The position numbers were made by a program, and so were the translations under genes. From Geothrix sp. (GTDB taxonomy: Bacteria; Acidobacteriota; Holophagae; Holophagales; Holophagaceae), in the NCBI GenBank assembly GCA_019449415.1, contig JAGRPP010000015.1:62001-126000 (forward strand): 64,000 nt of DNA, read 5' to 3'. Under the pieces are notes generated by a model that did not search any database, was not told the DNA's origin, and saw only the letters and a program-made list of their open reading frames with translations. Shown here piece after piece: positions 26,550-36,244 of the stretch (its first letter is position 1; each line of letters starts with the position of its first letter).

Positions 26550-27278
26550 TTGAGCCCTGCCTCTGTCAACCTCACGCCCCGGGAGCGCCTCGTGGTGGCC
26601 CTCGACCTGCCCACGGCCAGGGAGGCCCTGGTCATGGCGGATCGCCTGGCGGGCCGGGTGGGCATGCTGAAGGTGGGGCTGGAACTGTTCTGCGCCGAAG
26701 GGCCCGCCTTCGTGAAGGAACTGCAGACTAGGGTGCCGGTGTTCCTGGACCTGAAGCTTCACGACATCCCCACCACCGTGCGCCGGGCCCTGGAGGTGCT
26801 GCTCCAGCTGGATCCCCGCCTCATCAATGTCCACGCCCAGGGCGGTCCCGCCATGCTGGAGGCCGCGGTCGAAGCCGTGCGCGCCCATCGGGCCGCCGGG
26901 GGCCGCACGGAGCTGCTGGCGGTGACGGTGCTGACCAGCCTGGACCGGGAGGCCCTGGCGGCCCTGGGCCATGCCGGCCGGTCTGAAGATCTGGCCCTGG
27001 CCTATGCGAAGCTGGCCCAGCAGGCCGGCTGCGGCGGCGTCGTCTGCTCGGCCTGGGAGGCGGGCACCATCCGGGAGGCCTGCGGCGAGGCCTTCCATCG
27101 CTTGACCCCGGGCATCCGGCCCGCGGGTGCCGCCACCCAGGATCAGGCCCGCGTCATGACGCCCGCCCAGGCCCTGAAGCAGGGCTCCACCTGGCTGGTG
27201 GTGGGCCGGCCCATCACCCACGCGGCAGATCCCGCGGCGGCGGCGGAGGGCATCGTGGCGGAGATGGAAGGCCAATGA
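26550..27278 (+). CDS. pyrF: Orotidine 5'-phosphate decarboxylase
   Basis: 242 residues from a TTG at 26550, five bases after GGAG. It makes UMP from OMP, the last step of pyrimidine synthesis. The catalytic Asp/Lys array is visible in VFLDLKLHDIPTT (Asp67, Lys69, Asp72) with Lys41 (MLKVGLELF). The phosphate-binding end has LTPGIRPAGAATQDQARVMTP and LVVGRPIT. Its stop overlaps the start of the next gene in ATGA. Confidence 0.94.
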   Translation: MSPASVNLTPRERLVVALDLPTAREALVMADRLAGRVGMLKVGLELFCAEGPAFVKELQTRVPVFLDLKLHDIPTTVRRALEVLLQLDPRLINVHAQGGPAMLEAAVEAVRAHRAAGGRTELLAVTVLTSLDREALAALGHAGRSEDLALAYAKLAQQAGCGGVVCSAWEAGTIREACGEAFHRLTPGIRPAGAATQDQARVMTPAQALKQGSTWLVVGRPITHAADPAAAAEGIVAEMEGQ

Positions 27279-27817
27279 CCGTCGGTTCGCCCCTCGTCTT
27301 CCGGCCCTCCTTTGCCCAGCGCGCCATGGCCGTCCTGCTCTTCGCCGGCTCCTGGCTGGTGGGGGTGCGCGCCCTGGCCCAGATCCTCGAACGGCTTCCC
27401 GTGCTGCGGGCCTCCCTAAAGGTGGCGGAGGCCGCGAGCGAACCCACCTGGTCCTTCTGGATTGCGGTCGTGGCGGCCATCGGCGCCGTGGTGGCCGGCA
27501 GCCTGCTTCTCATCGGCACCCTGCTGGGGGTGCTGCTGGTGGAGGGTTCCCAGGTGCTGGTGGACGAGCTGGGCCTCACGGTCGAGCACAACGCCCTGCC
27601 GGCGCCCCTGGCGAGGAAGCTGGGCGCGGGGCGCCTGCTCTGGAAGCGGATCTCCCGCCTGGAGCGGTCTGGGCCCTTCTTCGTGCTGCGTGGGGGAGGC
27701 GAACCCGGTCGTGGTGGCCCCGCCGACCCCGTTCTCCGCTTCCTCCTGGTGGACGAGCTGGAGCGGCTGGTGCTCATGGTGCTGGAGCGCAGTCCCAACC
27801 TGAAGCACGAGGATTGA
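27275..27817 (+). CDS. Hypothetical two-TM membrane protein between pyrF and pnuC
   Basis: 180 residues with two hydrophobic segments (about 17-36 and 60-86) and a soluble C-terminal part of about 95 residues (GSQVLVDELGLTVEHNALPAPLARKLGAGRLLWKRISRLERSG...). The C-terminal part resembles a small PH-like domain, in which an inverting conversion to local-frame strands is suggested by VDELGLTVEHNAL; this is only an impression. It is coupled at both ends: ATGA with pyrF, and a TGATG junction with pnuC. Function unknown. Confidence 0.65.
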   Translation: MTVGSPLVFRPSFAQRAMAVLLFAGSWLVGVRALAQILERLPVLRASLKVAEAASEPTWSFWIAVVAAIGAVVAGSLLLIGTLLGVLLVEGSQVLVDELGLTVEHNALPAPLARKLGAGRLLWKRISRLERSGPFFVLRGGGEPGRGGPADPVLRFLLVDELERLVLMVLERSPNLKHED

Positions 27818-28398
27818 TGCCGGGTTGGATGGAGGTCTTCGGGTTCCTCACCGGGGCCGCCTGCGTGGCCCTGCTGGTGCGCCAGAACATCTGGAACTGG
27901 CCGCTTGGCATCGCCAACAACCTGGTTTTCATCGCCCTGTTCTACCGCACCGGCCTCTACGCGGATGTCGGGCTGCAGGGCTTCTACATCGCCATCTCGA
28001 TCTACGGGTGGTGGAGCTGGCTCCATGGGGGGCGGGACCACGGCGCCCTGACCGTGAGCCGGGTCAGGCCGGCGATGGCCGCCCTGCTCGCGGGGGCCGT
28101 CGCGGGCATCACGGTCGCCTTGGCCTGGCTGCTCCGTCGGTACACGAACAGCACCGTGCCCGTGCTGGATTCCCTGATCACAGCCCTCAGCCTCGTCGCC
28201 CAGTTCATGATGACCCGCAAATGGATCGAGAACTGGCTGGTGTGGCTCGCGGCCAACTGCATTTCGGTGGGGCTGCTGATCTACAAGGGGCTCTATGTGA
28301 CCAGCGCGCTGTACCTCGTCTACCAGGTGCTGTGCGTCATGGGTCTGCTGGAATGGCGGCGGGCGCTGAAGGCGGAGGCTACATCTTCGGCCGGCTGA
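27817..28398 (+). CDS. pnuC: Nicotinamide mononucleotide/riboside transporter PnuC
   Basis: 193 residues from the ATG at 27817, which shares one base with the previous stop. Seven hydrophobic segments and the PnuC motifs are present: IWNWPLGIANNLVFIALFY, GFYIAISIYGWWSW, and SLVAQFMMTRKWIENWLVW. PnuC proteins carry nicotinamide riboside (some NMN) across the inner membrane by facilitated diffusion for NAD salvage. It is the last gene of the pyrF set; its final 20 bases overlap the convergent radical SAM gene. A thiamine- or riboflavin-carrying relative (PnuT/PnuX) cannot be excluded; no riboswitch is seen. Confidence 0.9.
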   Translation: MPGWMEVFGFLTGAACVALLVRQNIWNWPLGIANNLVFIALFYRTGLYADVGLQGFYIAISIYGWWSWLHGGRDHGALTVSRVRPAMAALLAGAVAGITVALAWLLRRYTNSTVPVLDSLITALSLVAQFMMTRKWIENWLVWLAANCISVGLLIYKGLYVTSALYLVYQVLCVMGLLEWRRALKAEATSSAG

Positions 28399-30034
28399 GG
28401 TAGGCTTCGGCGCCTTTCATCTCGGCGGTGGGGCCGTGGGCGGGCTTCCGGGTCCGGGTCTTGGTCTTCTTGAGGCCCCACAGGCCCGCCAGCTCAGTGG
28501 CTTCGGGGTTGCCGGGGGCCAGGGCCAGCACTTCGGCCAGGTCGGCGCGGGCCCGGTCCAGCTGTCCGAGCTTTTCCCGCAGCAGGCCGCGCTTCATGAA
28601 GCCCCAGGGGTTGGCGGGCTCCCGGGCGATGATCTCGGCGTACTCGGCTTCGGCTTCGGCGAAGCGCCCTTCTTCTTCGGCGGCCTCGCCGCAGAGCAGG
28701 TTGGTGACGGCGCAGAAGCCCAGCCAGCGCTTCTGCTCAGCGAATTCGGCGGGCGTGAAGCGGGACTTCGCCTTGGCCTGCTGGGCCACCTGGTCGATGT
28801 GCCGCAGGGCCTTCTCGGTGTGGGCGTCGACCCGCGCAAAGACCTCGGCGTCGCCGCTGGCCCGGTAGAAATCCTTCTGGATGCGGCCCTCGGCGCGGTA
28901 CTGGTCGAACATCCGCGTCCCCGGGTACAGGGCCAGAGGACTGATCTGGCAGTCCTGGGGCCGCGTGTCCCGGACGAAGGTCGCGGTCTCCTCCACATCC
29001 GCCCAGGTCTCGCCGGGGATGCCGGTGATGAGGTAGATGCCCAGGTTCATGCCCACCTTGCGCACCAGGCCCAGCGCCTTCCGCGCATGGCGCAGGTTGG
29101 TGCCCTTGTCCAGCAGGGCCAGCACGCGCTCGCTGCCGTGCTCCACGCCGAACTGCATGAATTCGCAACCGGCGCGCTTCATGGCCACCAGGCGGTCCTC
29201 GTCCACCAGGTTCACGCGGCTCTGGCAGTTCCACAGGGGATGGAGGCCGCTGTCCTGGATGCCCTTCATGAGGGTGAGCACGCGGTCACGGTTGGCGGTG
29301 AAGGTGTCATCCCGGAAGCTGAAGTAGGTGAGGCCGTGCTGCTCCCGGAGCAGGCGCATCTCGCGCAGCACCGACGGGGCACTGCGGAAGCGGATGGAAG
29401 TCCCCCAGAACTCCGGGGTATTGCAGAAGTTGCAGGTGGCCGGGCAGCCGCGGCTGGTGCTCAGGTAGGCCAGCTGGCCCACATCGTTGAGAAAATCCGC
29501 CTCCAGGTGCTCGGCGGGAATGCCCACGCCATCGAGATCTTCCAGGGGCGGCTGAGGCAGGGTGGGGCCCTCGCGGAGGATGAGCCCCGGCGTCCGGCGC
29601 CAGAGATCCGAGCCGGGAGCCGCCTTCAGCCGCTCGGTGATCCCCAGGAGGACGGCTTCGCCCTCGCCCTGCACGATGGCATCCAGGGCGGGACAGTCCT
29701 CGAAGACCTCTTCGGCCAGGTGGGTGGGATGGGGGCCTCCAGCCAGGAGGATCGCCTCTGGGCAGGCTTCCCGGGCCCAGGCCAGCAGCTCATAGGACCG
29801 CTTCCGGTTGAAGGTGAACATGGAAACGCCCATCACGGCTGGGTTCTGGGCCTTCAGATAGGCCAGGACCTCCTTCCGGCCCCGACCGCTCAGGTTGGCC
29901 ACCCGGCAGGGGAAGGCACGGGACTTCAGCATCGCCTGCAGGTAGCCGAGACCGATGGGAAGGAAAGTCATCCATTCATCCCCGAAACCACTGCGGGGGG
30001 CGCTGTAGGCGAGGAGGGTGCGGGGCGGGGTCAT
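28379..30034 (-). CDS. B12-binding-type radical SAM protein with C-terminal TPR
   Basis: 551 residues. Residues 1-140 form a cobalamin-binding-like Rossmann domain (LLAYSAPRSGFGDEWMTFLPIGLGYLQAML, VMGVSMFTFNRKRSYELL, ILLAGGPHPT), but the DxHxxG base-off His motif is absent. The radical SAM cluster is CPATCNFC with Cys197, Cys201 and Cys204, followed by FRDDTFTANRDRV and a TIM-like barrel to about residue 390. Residues about 440-520 hold tetratricopeptide-like helices (EEEGRFAEAEAEYAEIIAREPANPWG), then a basic tail. This architecture is common in enzymes of unknown substrate. Convergent with pnuC, overlapping 20 bases. Confidence 0.87.
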   Translation of the reverse strand: MTPPRTLLAYSAPRSGFGDEWMTFLPIGLGYLQAMLKSRAFPCRVANLSGRGRKEVLAYLKAQNPAVMGVSMFTFNRKRSYELLAWAREACPEAILLAGGPHPTHLAEEVFEDCPALDAIVQGEGEAVLLGITERLKAAPGSDLWRRTPGLILREGPTLPQPPLEDLDGVGIPAEHLEADFLNDVGQLAYLSTSRGCPATCNFCNTPEFWGTSIRFRSAPSVLREMRLLREQHGLTYFSFRDDTFTANRDRVLTLMKGIQDSGLHPLWNCQSRVNLVDEDRLVAMKRAGCEFMQFGVEHGSERVLALLDKGTNLRHARKALGLVRKVGMNLGIYLITGIPGETWADVEETATFVRDTRPQDCQISPLALYPGTRMFDQYRAEGRIQKDFYRASGDAEVFARVDAHTEKALRHIDQVAQQAKAKSRFTPAEFAEQKRWLGFCAVTNLLCGEAAEEEGRFAEAEAEYAEIIAREPANPWGFMKRGLLREKLGQLDRARADLAEVLALAPGNPEATELAGLWGLKKTKTRTRKPAHGPTAEMKGAEAYLSRPKM

Positions 30035-30129
30035 GGGGTCCGAAAGCAGAGCTTTTCAGTGTACGGAACGGTACCCATGATGGATACAGACATTCCAGAG
30101 ACAGCGGGCATTCCGAAGGCGGAGGAGAC

Positions 30130-31269
30130 TTGGCGGGCAACTTGATCCGAAATCCGGAAGCGATCGAGGAGATCCTCAGACGCGCCTGTGACCGGCGGGA
30201 GCTGATGATCCTGGTCACGCCCTACCTCCGTTTCGAGTCGTCGTTTCTGCGCCTGGAGGCCAACGACCTCCAGGCCGCCGCCACCATGGGCCGCGAGGAT
30301 GCCCTGTACGGCCTGCGCAATGCCGACCTGCGCCTGCGGTTCCCCCACGGCGTGAGCTTCCTGGAAGCCTCCACCCAGCTCCTCGGCTTCGGCATGGCCG
30401 AGGGGCGCCGGACCCTCCGTCTGGCGATCCCGGAGACCCTCTACGAGGAAGACCACCGCTCGGCCTACCGGGTGGAGCGGGTGGGCCGGGTACCCCTGAC
30501 CTTCAGCACCCCCAAATACGACCTCGTCACGGGGACGCTGGTGGACATCAGTACCACTGGGGCGCGGATCTACAGCACACGCGACATTCTGGAGGGAGAA
30601 CTCCAGGCCGGGGACGAGATGGCCGTGACCATCTCCCTGGTGGAGGGCATCCGGGTCAACACGAAGGTCAAGGTCCGCCATGTGCATGGTCGGACCTTCG
30701 GGATCGAGTTCCGGCCCCAGCTGGACGAGCGGGTGCTGCACCCCCTCTCCCGCTGGGTCTTCGAGCGCCGGGAAGAGGATCTGGAACGCATCTCCCGGCG
30801 GGGCGTCGAAACCGCCGCGGGCACGGGGGAGGCCCGCGCGGCCGCCGTCCAGCCCAAGGGGCTCGCGCTGGTGTCCGGGGACGCGGCGCTCGAGGGGGCG
30901 CTCCAGAACCTGTTGGGGGGGCTCCAGCCCCTGTACCGCGTGGCGCCGACGGTCTCCGCGATCAAGGAGGCCCTGGCCCAGCATCCGGCGCTGGTGCTGT
31001 TCCATGTGCCCAGCCTGGGGTTGGATGAACGGCGGCGGATGAAGGCCCTCCTGGAACCCGTTCAGGGCCGCGTGCCCTTCCTGCTGCTGGGGACGGGCAT
31101 CGACGGCGGCCCCCTGCTGGAATTGGGCACCGAGCTGAAGGCCACGGTCTCCATTGTGTTCAACCCGGAACGAGGCACCTTCTTCCAGCGCCTTGTCCAG
31201 GGGGTGCTGCGCCGCACCTACGAAGGCGGAGAATCCCCCATGGCGCCGGTGGAGCCCGAACCGTCCTGA
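30130..31269 (+). CDS. PilZ-domain protein with C-terminal pseudoreceiver
   Basis: 379 residues from a TTG at 30130 preceded by GGAGG. Residues 1-110 resemble a YcgR-like N-terminal domain. The PilZ domain follows with the c-di-GMP motif split as [10 protein letters not shown] and [10 protein letters not shown], to about residue 215. Residues about 240-365 have the alternating strand/helix pattern of a receiver domain ([39 protein letters not shown]), but the phospho-acceptor Asp is replaced (LVLFHVP instead of LVLxDxxxP). It therefore reads as a c-di-GMP effector whose receiver cannot be phosphorylated. It precedes purL by 61 bases. Confidence 0.8.
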   Translation: MAGNLIRNPEAIEEILRRACDRRELMILVTPYLRFESSFLRLEANDLQAAATMGREDALYGLRNADLRLRFPHGVSFLEASTQLLGFGMAEGRRTLRLAIPETLYEEDHRSAYRVERVGRVPLTFSTPKYDLVTGTLVDISTTGARIYSTRDILEGELQAGDEMAVTISLVEGIRVNTKVKVRHVHGRTFGIEFRPQLDERVLHPLSRWVFERREEDLERISRRGVETAAGTGEARAAAVQPKGLALVSGDAALEGALQNLLGGLQPLYRVAPTVSAIKEALAQHPALVLFHVPSLGLDERRRMKALLEPVQGRVPFLLLGTGIDGGPLLELGTELKATVSIVFNPERGTFFQRLVQGVLRRTYEGGESPMAPVEPEPS

Positions 31270-31330
31270 AGGATGTCAAGCCTCGTTCGGCCCTGGCGAA
31301 ACCGCTAGAATCAAGGCTTCCGGAGCCTCC

Positions 31331-33643
31331 ATGTCCGCTGCCCACGAACCGGCTGTCACCGAATCCCTGGCCCTGGAGCTGGGGCTGTCCAAGGACGAGT
31401 GGCAGGTGCTCCTGCGCCTCCTGGATGGCCGCCTGCCCACCTACCCGGAGCTGGGCGTGTTCAGCGCCATGTGGAGCGAGCACTGCTCCTACAAATCCAG
31501 CCGCGTGCACCTGAAGAACCTGCCCACGGAAGGCCCCCGCGTCCTCCAGGGCCCCGGCGAGAACGCAGGCGTGGTGGACATCGGCGATGGCTGGGCCGTG
31601 GCCTTCAAGATGGAGAGCCACAACCATCCCAGCTTCATCGAGCCTTACCAGGGGGCGGCCACCGGGGTGGGCGGCATCCTCCGCGATGTCTTCACCATGG
31701 GCGCCCGCCCCCTGGCCAACCTGAACAGCCTGCGCTTCGGCGAGCTCGACGCGCCGCGCATGAAGGGCCTGGTGAAGGGTGTGGCCGCGGGCATCTCGGG
31801 CTACGGCAACTGCATGGGCATCCCCATGCTGGGTGGCGATGCGGCCTTCGACGCCAGCTACAACGGCAACATCCTCGTGAACGCCTTTACCCTGGGCGTG
31901 CTGCGCAGCGACAAGATCTTCAAGGGCTTCGCCTCCGGCATCGGCAACAAGATGATGTACATCGGCTCGAAGACCGGCCGCGACGGCATCCACGGCGCCA
32001 GCATGGCTTCGGCGGAGTTCGGCGAGGGCAGCGAGGAGAAACGGCCCACGGTGCAGGTGGGCGATCCCTTCACGGAAAAGCTGCTGCTCGAGGCCTGCCT
32101 GGAGATCTTCCAGACGGACTGGGTCATCGGCATCCAGGACATGGGCGCCGCGGGCCTCACCTCCAGCAGCTTCGAGATGGCCAGCCGGGCGGGCACGGGC
32201 CTGGAGATCCGGCTGGATCAGGTGCCCATGCGCGAAGAGGGCATGACGCCCTTCGAGCTGATGCTCAGCGAAAGCCAGGAGCGCATGCTGCTGGTGGCGC
32301 GGCCCGGCTGCGAGGAGAAGATCGTCGCCGTGTTGCACAAGTGGGGCCTGGACGCCTGCGTGGTGGGCGAGGTCACGGACAGCGGCCGCTTCATCGGCAG
32401 CTGGCACGGCGAGCCCGTCATCAACCTGCCCATCCAGCCCCTGGTGGACGCGGCACCCAAATACGACCGGCCCCGCCAGCGCCCGGGCTACCTCGACGCG
32501 GTGAACGCCGCGCCGCTGCCCGCAGACCTCAAGCCCGCGGAAGTGGAGCGCACCCTGCGCCAGCTCCTCCAAGCGCCTACCGTGGCCAGCAAGCGCTGGA
32601 TCTTCGAGCAGTACGACGGCACCGTGCGCAGCAACACGCTGCTGGGCATGGGCCGCGGCGACGCGGGCATCATCCGCGTGAAGGACGAGGCGGGTAATGA
32701 CACGGGCAAGGCGGTGGCCATGTCGAGCGACTGCAACAGCCGCTTCTGCTACCTGGATCCCTTCTGGGGCGCGGCCCACGCCGTGGCCGAGGCCTGCCGC
32801 AACCTGGCCTGCGTGGGCGCCGAGCCCATCGGCCTCACGGACTGCCTCAACTACGGCAACCCTGAGAAACCCGAGAACATGTGGACCTTCGAGCAGGGCT
32901 GCCTGGGCATCCGCCAGGCCTGCCTGGCCCTTGATGTGCCCATCGTCAGCGGCAATGTGAGCCTCTACAACGACACTGAAGGCCAGAGCATCTTCCCCAC
33001 GCCCATGATCGCGGCGGTGGGTCTGGTGGAGGACTGCGCGGGCCCGGTGGCGGTGGATGTGCCGGACGCCACCGCGTTGTCCAAGGTGGGCAACCGCATC
33101 TGCGGATCGGCCTTCCGCGCGGCCCACGACGGCATCTTCCTGCTGGGCGAGACACGCGAGGAGCTGGGCGGCAGTGAGTACCTGAAGCTCCGCACGGGCA
33201 AGGTGGAGGGTGCCTGCCCCGAGCTGCGCCTGGATGAGGAACTGCGGCTCCAGGCCTGCGTGCGCGAGGGCGTCCGCCTGGGCCTCATCCGCAGCGCCCA
33301 CGACACCAGCGAGGGCGGCCTGCTGGTCACCGCGCTGGAGAGCGCCTTCGGTGCGGATGAGGGTGAAGGCATGGGCTGCCAGCTGCTGTTGACGAGGGGC
33401 GGCCTGCGCCTGGACAGCCTGCTGTTCGGCGAAACGGCCGGCCGCATCGTGGTGAGCGTGGCGGCCGAAGGCGAAGGCAGCCTGGCGACACTCTGCGCCA
33501 CCCATCGGGTGCCCTTCGCCAAGATCGGCACCACGGGTGGCGCGCGCATCACCCTGGCCGTGGATGGCCAGCCTCTGCTGGATGCCGAAGCGGCGGACCT
33601 GAAGGCGGTACACGGGGAGGCCCTCGAGAAGTCCCTGGCCTGA
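31331..33643 (+). CDS. purL: Phosphoribosylformylglycinamidine synthase, large subunit
   Basis: 770 residues from the ATG at 31331. This is the small-type PurL that needs PurS and PurQ, unlike the 1300-residue fused enzyme. Motifs include [49 protein letters not shown] (catalytic His and phosphate loop), [10 protein letters not shown] and VSGNVSLYN. It converts FGAR and ammonia to FGAM with ATP in the fourth step of purine synthesis. purQ and purS lie 6-9 kb away on the other strand. Confidence 0.95.
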   Translation: MSAAHEPAVTESLALELGLSKDEWQVLLRLLDGRLPTYPELGVFSAMWSEHCSYKSSRVHLKNLPTEGPRVLQGPGENAGVVDIGDGWAVAFKMESHNHPSFIEPYQGAATGVGGILRDVFTMGARPLANLNSLRFGELDAPRMKGLVKGVAAGISGYGNCMGIPMLGGDAAFDASYNGNILVNAFTLGVLRSDKIFKGFASGIGNKMMYIGSKTGRDGIHGASMASAEFGEGSEEKRPTVQVGDPFTEKLLLEACLEIFQTDWVIGIQDMGAAGLTSSSFEMASRAGTGLEIRLDQVPMREEGMTPFELMLSESQERMLLVARPGCEEKIVAVLHKWGLDACVVGEVTDSGRFIGSWHGEPVINLPIQPLVDAAPKYDRPRQRPGYLDAVNAAPLPADLKPAEVERTLRQLLQAPTVASKRWIFEQYDGTVRSNTLLGMGRGDAGIIRVKDEAGNDTGKAVAMSSDCNSRFCYLDPFWGAAHAVAEACRNLACVGAEPIGLTDCLNYGNPEKPENMWTFEQGCLGIRQACLALDVPIVSGNVSLYNDTEGQSIFPTPMIAAVGLVEDCAGPVAVDVPDATALSKVGNRICGSAFRAAHDGIFLLGETREELGGSEYLKLRTGKVEGACPELRLDEELRLQACVREGVRLGLIRSAHDTSEGGLLVTALESAFGADEGEGMGCQLLLTRGGLRLDSLLFGETAGRIVVSVAAEGEGSLATLCATHRVPFAKIGTTGGARITLAVDGQPLLDAEAADLKAVHGEALEKSLA

Positions 33644-33690
33644 CCTGGTGGTGGAGCGGGTATCCTCTCCCCCCGGGAAAGGGAGGCGGC

Positions 33691-34149
33691 ATGCCCGAAC
33701 ACCAGAGGTCTCCCCAGCCACCGCTCCTCTTCCTGGCCTGCCTCCTGGTGGGCTGGGGCCTGGGGATCCTGCGGCCCCTCGGCACGCACCTTCCGGATGC
33801 CCTGAGGCATGGGGCTGGTGCAGCGCTGCTGGCTGGCTCCCTGGCCCTTGCCGGGTGGGCGCTGATCACCTTCAAGGGCGCGGGAACCACGCCGAACCCC
33901 AACGGTGCGGCCACGGCGCTCCTGACCTCGGGCCCCTTCGGGTATTCCCGGAACCCCCTCTACCTGGGCCTCTCGGCCTGCCTCGCCGGATTCGGGATGC
34001 TGCTCGACTCGGCCTGGGTGCTGCTGATGGTTCCCGTGCTGGTGCTTCTCCTGGACCGCCTCGTCATCGCCCGGGAGGAGGTCCGGTTGCGGGCCCAGTT
34101 CGGGGCGGCCTACGAAGCCTATGTCCGCCGCGTGCGACGGTGGGCCTAG
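33691..34149 (+). CDS. Isoprenylcysteine carboxylmethyltransferase-like membrane protein
   Basis: 152 residues, ATG with GGGAGG five bases upstream. Four hydrophobic segments. The C-terminal core (FGYSRNPLYLGLSACLAGFGMLL, then LDRLVIAREEVRLRAQFGAAYEAYVRRVRRW) is the SAM-binding signature of the ICMT/PEMT family: RNPxYxG followed by E-E and FG..Y..Y. Bacterial members methylate lipids or isoprenoid-type substrates in the inner membrane; the target here is unknown. It converges on a small gene with six bases between. Confidence 0.82.
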   Translation: MPEHQRSPQPPLLFLACLLVGWGLGILRPLGTHLPDALRHGAGAALLAGSLALAGWALITFKGAGTTPNPNGAATALLTSGPFGYSRNPLYLGLSACLAGFGMLLDSAWVLLMVPVLVLLLDRLVIAREEVRLRAQFGAAYEAYVRRVRRWA

Positions 34150-34155
34150 GCGCCC

Positions 34156-34344
34156 CTAGATCCCCATGGCGGCCGGGGTCTTCAGCTTGGCCAGAACCTC
34201 CTGCGCCAGGGCCTCTTCGGCCTTGAGCTCCGCCTTGAAGGACCGGCTGTCCGTGTGGTGGATTTCCCGCTGGAGTCCTTCGAGGCGGTGTTCGAGCAGC
34301 CCCGTCAGGAGTTCCGTTTCCTTGGGGTCCAGGTAGAGATCCAT
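34156..34344 (-). CDS. Small conserved-type helical protein downstream of glnA
   Basis: 62 residues, ATG at 34344 with GGAGG five bases upstream. It starts MDLYLDPKETELLTGLLEHRLEGLQREIHHTDSR and is highly charged, helical and without Cys. It is probably a cytoplasmic coiled-coil peptide. It lies 84 bases after the glutamine synthetase gene on the same strand and no terminator is seen between. No named family is recognised. Confidence 0.65.
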   Translation of the reverse strand: MDLYLDPKETELLTGLLEHRLEGLQREIHHTDSRSFKAELKAEEALAQEVLAKLKTPAAMGI

Positions 34345-34428
34345 GGTGGCCTCCCGCGCGGTCCGGCGATCCGCCAGGGGAGCCGCGCTGGAGCCAATAT
34401 CGGGTTTCAGACCGTTTCCCGCCAGTTC

Positions 34429-35847
34429 TCAGGCCTCGAAGTAGAGGGCCATCTCGTAGGGATGGGGCCGGTTCCGAACGGCGGCTTCCTGGCCACGGAG
34501 ATGCCTGAGGTAGTCCTCCAGCTGGAGGCGGTCGAAGGCACCCCCCGCCAGCAGGAAGTCCATGTCGCCCTCGAGGGCCTCGCAGGCCTCCATGAGGCTG
34601 GTGGGCAGGCTCTTGATCTTCCGGCGCTGCTCGTCGCTCCAGCCGAAGATGTTCTGGTCGATGGGGCCGAAGCCCAGGGCCGTGGGATCCATCTTCTTCT
34701 GGATGCCGTCGATGCCCGCCAGCAACTGGGCGGCCAGGGCCAGGTAGACATTGCAGGTGGCGTCGGGGGGACGGAATTCGAAGCGGGCCGTTTCGGGCTG
34801 ATCCGCGTACTTGGGCACGCGGATGGCGGCGGAGCGGTTGCCCAGGGAGAAGAAGGCGCTGATGGGGGCCTCGAAGCCGGGCACCAGACGGCGGTAGCTG
34901 TTGGTGCTGGGGTTCGTGAGCGCCAGCAGGGCCGGACCGTGGGCCAGGATGCCGCCGATGTACCAGAGGGCCTCCTGGCTCATCTTTCCGTAGCCCTTCT
35001 CGTCGTAGAAGAGGTTCTTCCCGCCCTTCATCAACATCTGGTGGAAGTGCATGCCGCTGCCGGCCTCGCCGTAGAGGGGCTTGGGCATGAAGGTGGCCGT
35101 CTGGTTCCGGCGGTGGGCCACCATCTTCACGACATACTTCACGATCTGGGTGGCGTCGCCCGCCTTCAGCAGGGGGAAGAGCGGGGTCTCGATCTCGCAC
35201 TGGCCTGGGCCGCCCACCTCGTGGTGGTGATATTTCACCTCGACGCCCATCTGCTCGAGCTCCATGCACATCTCGGCGCGCAGGTTGTAGAGCTGGTCCT
35301 TCGGCGCCATGGCGTGGTAGCCGCCGTGCAGGGGGATGAAGTGCCCGTGGCCGCCCTCACCGCTGTGCCAGTCCGCCTCGCGGCTGTCCACGCGGTACGA
35401 GGCGGTGTTGACGCCGTTCTCGTAGCTCACCTTGTCGAAGACATAGAACTCGTACTCGGGCCCCCAGATACTCTGATCGGCAATGCCGGTCTCGCGCAGG
35501 TAATCCTCGGCGCGGATGGCGATGTTGCGCGGATCCACGGGGAAGGGGGCCTTGGTGTCAGCCTCGTAGGCCGAGCAGATGAAGCTGAGGGTGGGGGCCT
35601 CCCAGAAGGGGTCCATGTGGCCCGTGGCCAGGTCCGGGATCAGCACCATGTCGCCGGATTTCACGGACTTCAGGCCCACGCTGGAGCCATCGAAGCCCAC
35701 TCCGTCCCGCATGAGCTGCTCGTTGAACTGGGAGGCGGGAATGCTGACATGGTGCCACCGGCCCCAGAGATCGCTGAAGGTGAGGTCGATCATGCGGACC
35801 GAATGGGCCTGGATGAACTGGCGGGCCTGCTCGAAACCGTTGAACAC
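34429..35847 (-). CDS. glnA: Glutamine synthetase, type I
   Basis: 472 residues from a GTG at 35847 with GGAGG four bases upstream; an ATG 24 bases further upstream lacks a site. It joins ammonia to glutamate with ATP. Motifs in order: GVGFDGSSV, MDPFWEAPTLSFIC, WGPEYEFYVFD, KYHHHEVGGPGQCEIE (metal ligands), ATFMPKPLYGEAGSGMHFHQ, NPSTNSYRRLVPGFEAP, and a C-terminal region with RFEFRPPDATCNVYLALAAQLLAG. The adenylylation-site consensus NLYDLP of GlnE-controlled enzymes is not present, which suggests feedback or binding-protein control (GSI-alpha type). It is followed by the small helical gene. Confidence 0.92.
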   Translation of the reverse strand: MFNGFEQARQFIQAHSVRMIDLTFSDLWGRWHHVSIPASQFNEQLMRDGVGFDGSSVGLKSVKSGDMVLIPDLATGHMDPFWEAPTLSFICSAYEADTKAPFPVDPRNIAIRAEDYLRETGIADQSIWGPEYEFYVFDKVSYENGVNTASYRVDSREADWHSGEGGHGHFIPLHGGYHAMAPKDQLYNLRAEMCMELEQMGVEVKYHHHEVGGPGQCEIETPLFPLLKAGDATQIVKYVVKMVAHRRNQTATFMPKPLYGEAGSGMHFHQMLMKGGKNLFYDEKGYGKMSQEALWYIGGILAHGPALLALTNPSTNSYRRLVPGFEAPISAFFSLGNRSAAIRVPKYADQPETARFEFRPPDATCNVYLALAAQLLAGIDGIQKKMDPTALGFGPIDQNIFGWSDEQRRKIKSLPTSLMEACEALEGDMDFLLAGGAFDRLQLEDYLRHLRGQEAAVRNRPHPYEMALYFEA

Positions 35848-35869
35848 GGGGCCTCCACGGGACCCGGTC

Positions 35870-35898
35870 ATTCTAGATCGATAGATCAACAAAGAATG
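35870..35898 (-). promoter_or_regulatory. Possible glnA promoter
   Basis: A good minus-strand -10, TAGAAT (35875-35870), lies 22 bases before the GTG start. The -35 expected 17 bases further upstream (CATTCT) is weak, so an activator may help. The spacer holds a repeated GATC-rich dyad (GATCTATCGATC). I saw no GG-N10-GC sigma-54 element. Confidence 0.3.
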
Positions 35899-35929
35899 TG
35901 ATCTGGCTCAACCCTCGCTCACCCCCCGC

Positions 35930-36118
35930 TCAGCGCCCGAGGATGCGGGCCGGCAGCAGGAACAGCCCCTTCACCAGCCCGAAGACGCCCTCCACGGCAA
36001 AGCCCAGGAGACGGAAGGGCAGGAGCAGCAGCCAGATCAGCGGGTAGAGGATCAGCGCCAGGAGGGCCAGGGGCCAGCAGACCACCAGCAGGATGAGCCA
36101 GAGCAGGAACGCGGCCAT
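35930..36118 (-). CDS. Small highly hydrophobic membrane protein
   Basis: 62 residues from the ATG at 36118, with GGAGG six bases upstream. Nearly all hydrophobic: one or two membrane segments (residues about 3-35) followed by an amphipathic tail with Arg, Phe and Leu (FRLLGFAVEGVFGLVKGLFLLPARILGR). It lies upstream of glnA on the same strand and is divergent from the amidase. Function unknown; no family is recognised beyond its likely being a small inner-membrane protein. Confidence 0.65.
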   Translation of the reverse strand: MAAFLLWLILLVVCWPLALLALILYPLIWLLLLPFRLLGFAVEGVFGLVKGLFLLPARILGR

Positions 36119-36244
36119 GAAAGCCTCCCAGATCCCAGGATCCGTCGCCCTCCACCCCGGCGCAGGTGCGGATCGGCGAATGCGCTTCGGGAACCGGCGG
36201 GTCGTCCGGAGGTATGATCCTTTCACCCCATCGAAGGACCGCCC

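Noticed and set aside
31160..33721. An 853-codon minus-strand frame opposite purL
   Set aside because: purL is certain from motifs; the antisense product is His/Ala/Gln/Arg-rich and matches nothing.
34429..35892. GlnE adenylylation control of glutamine synthetase
   Set aside because: The NLYDLP-type adenylylation site is absent in the C-terminal part.
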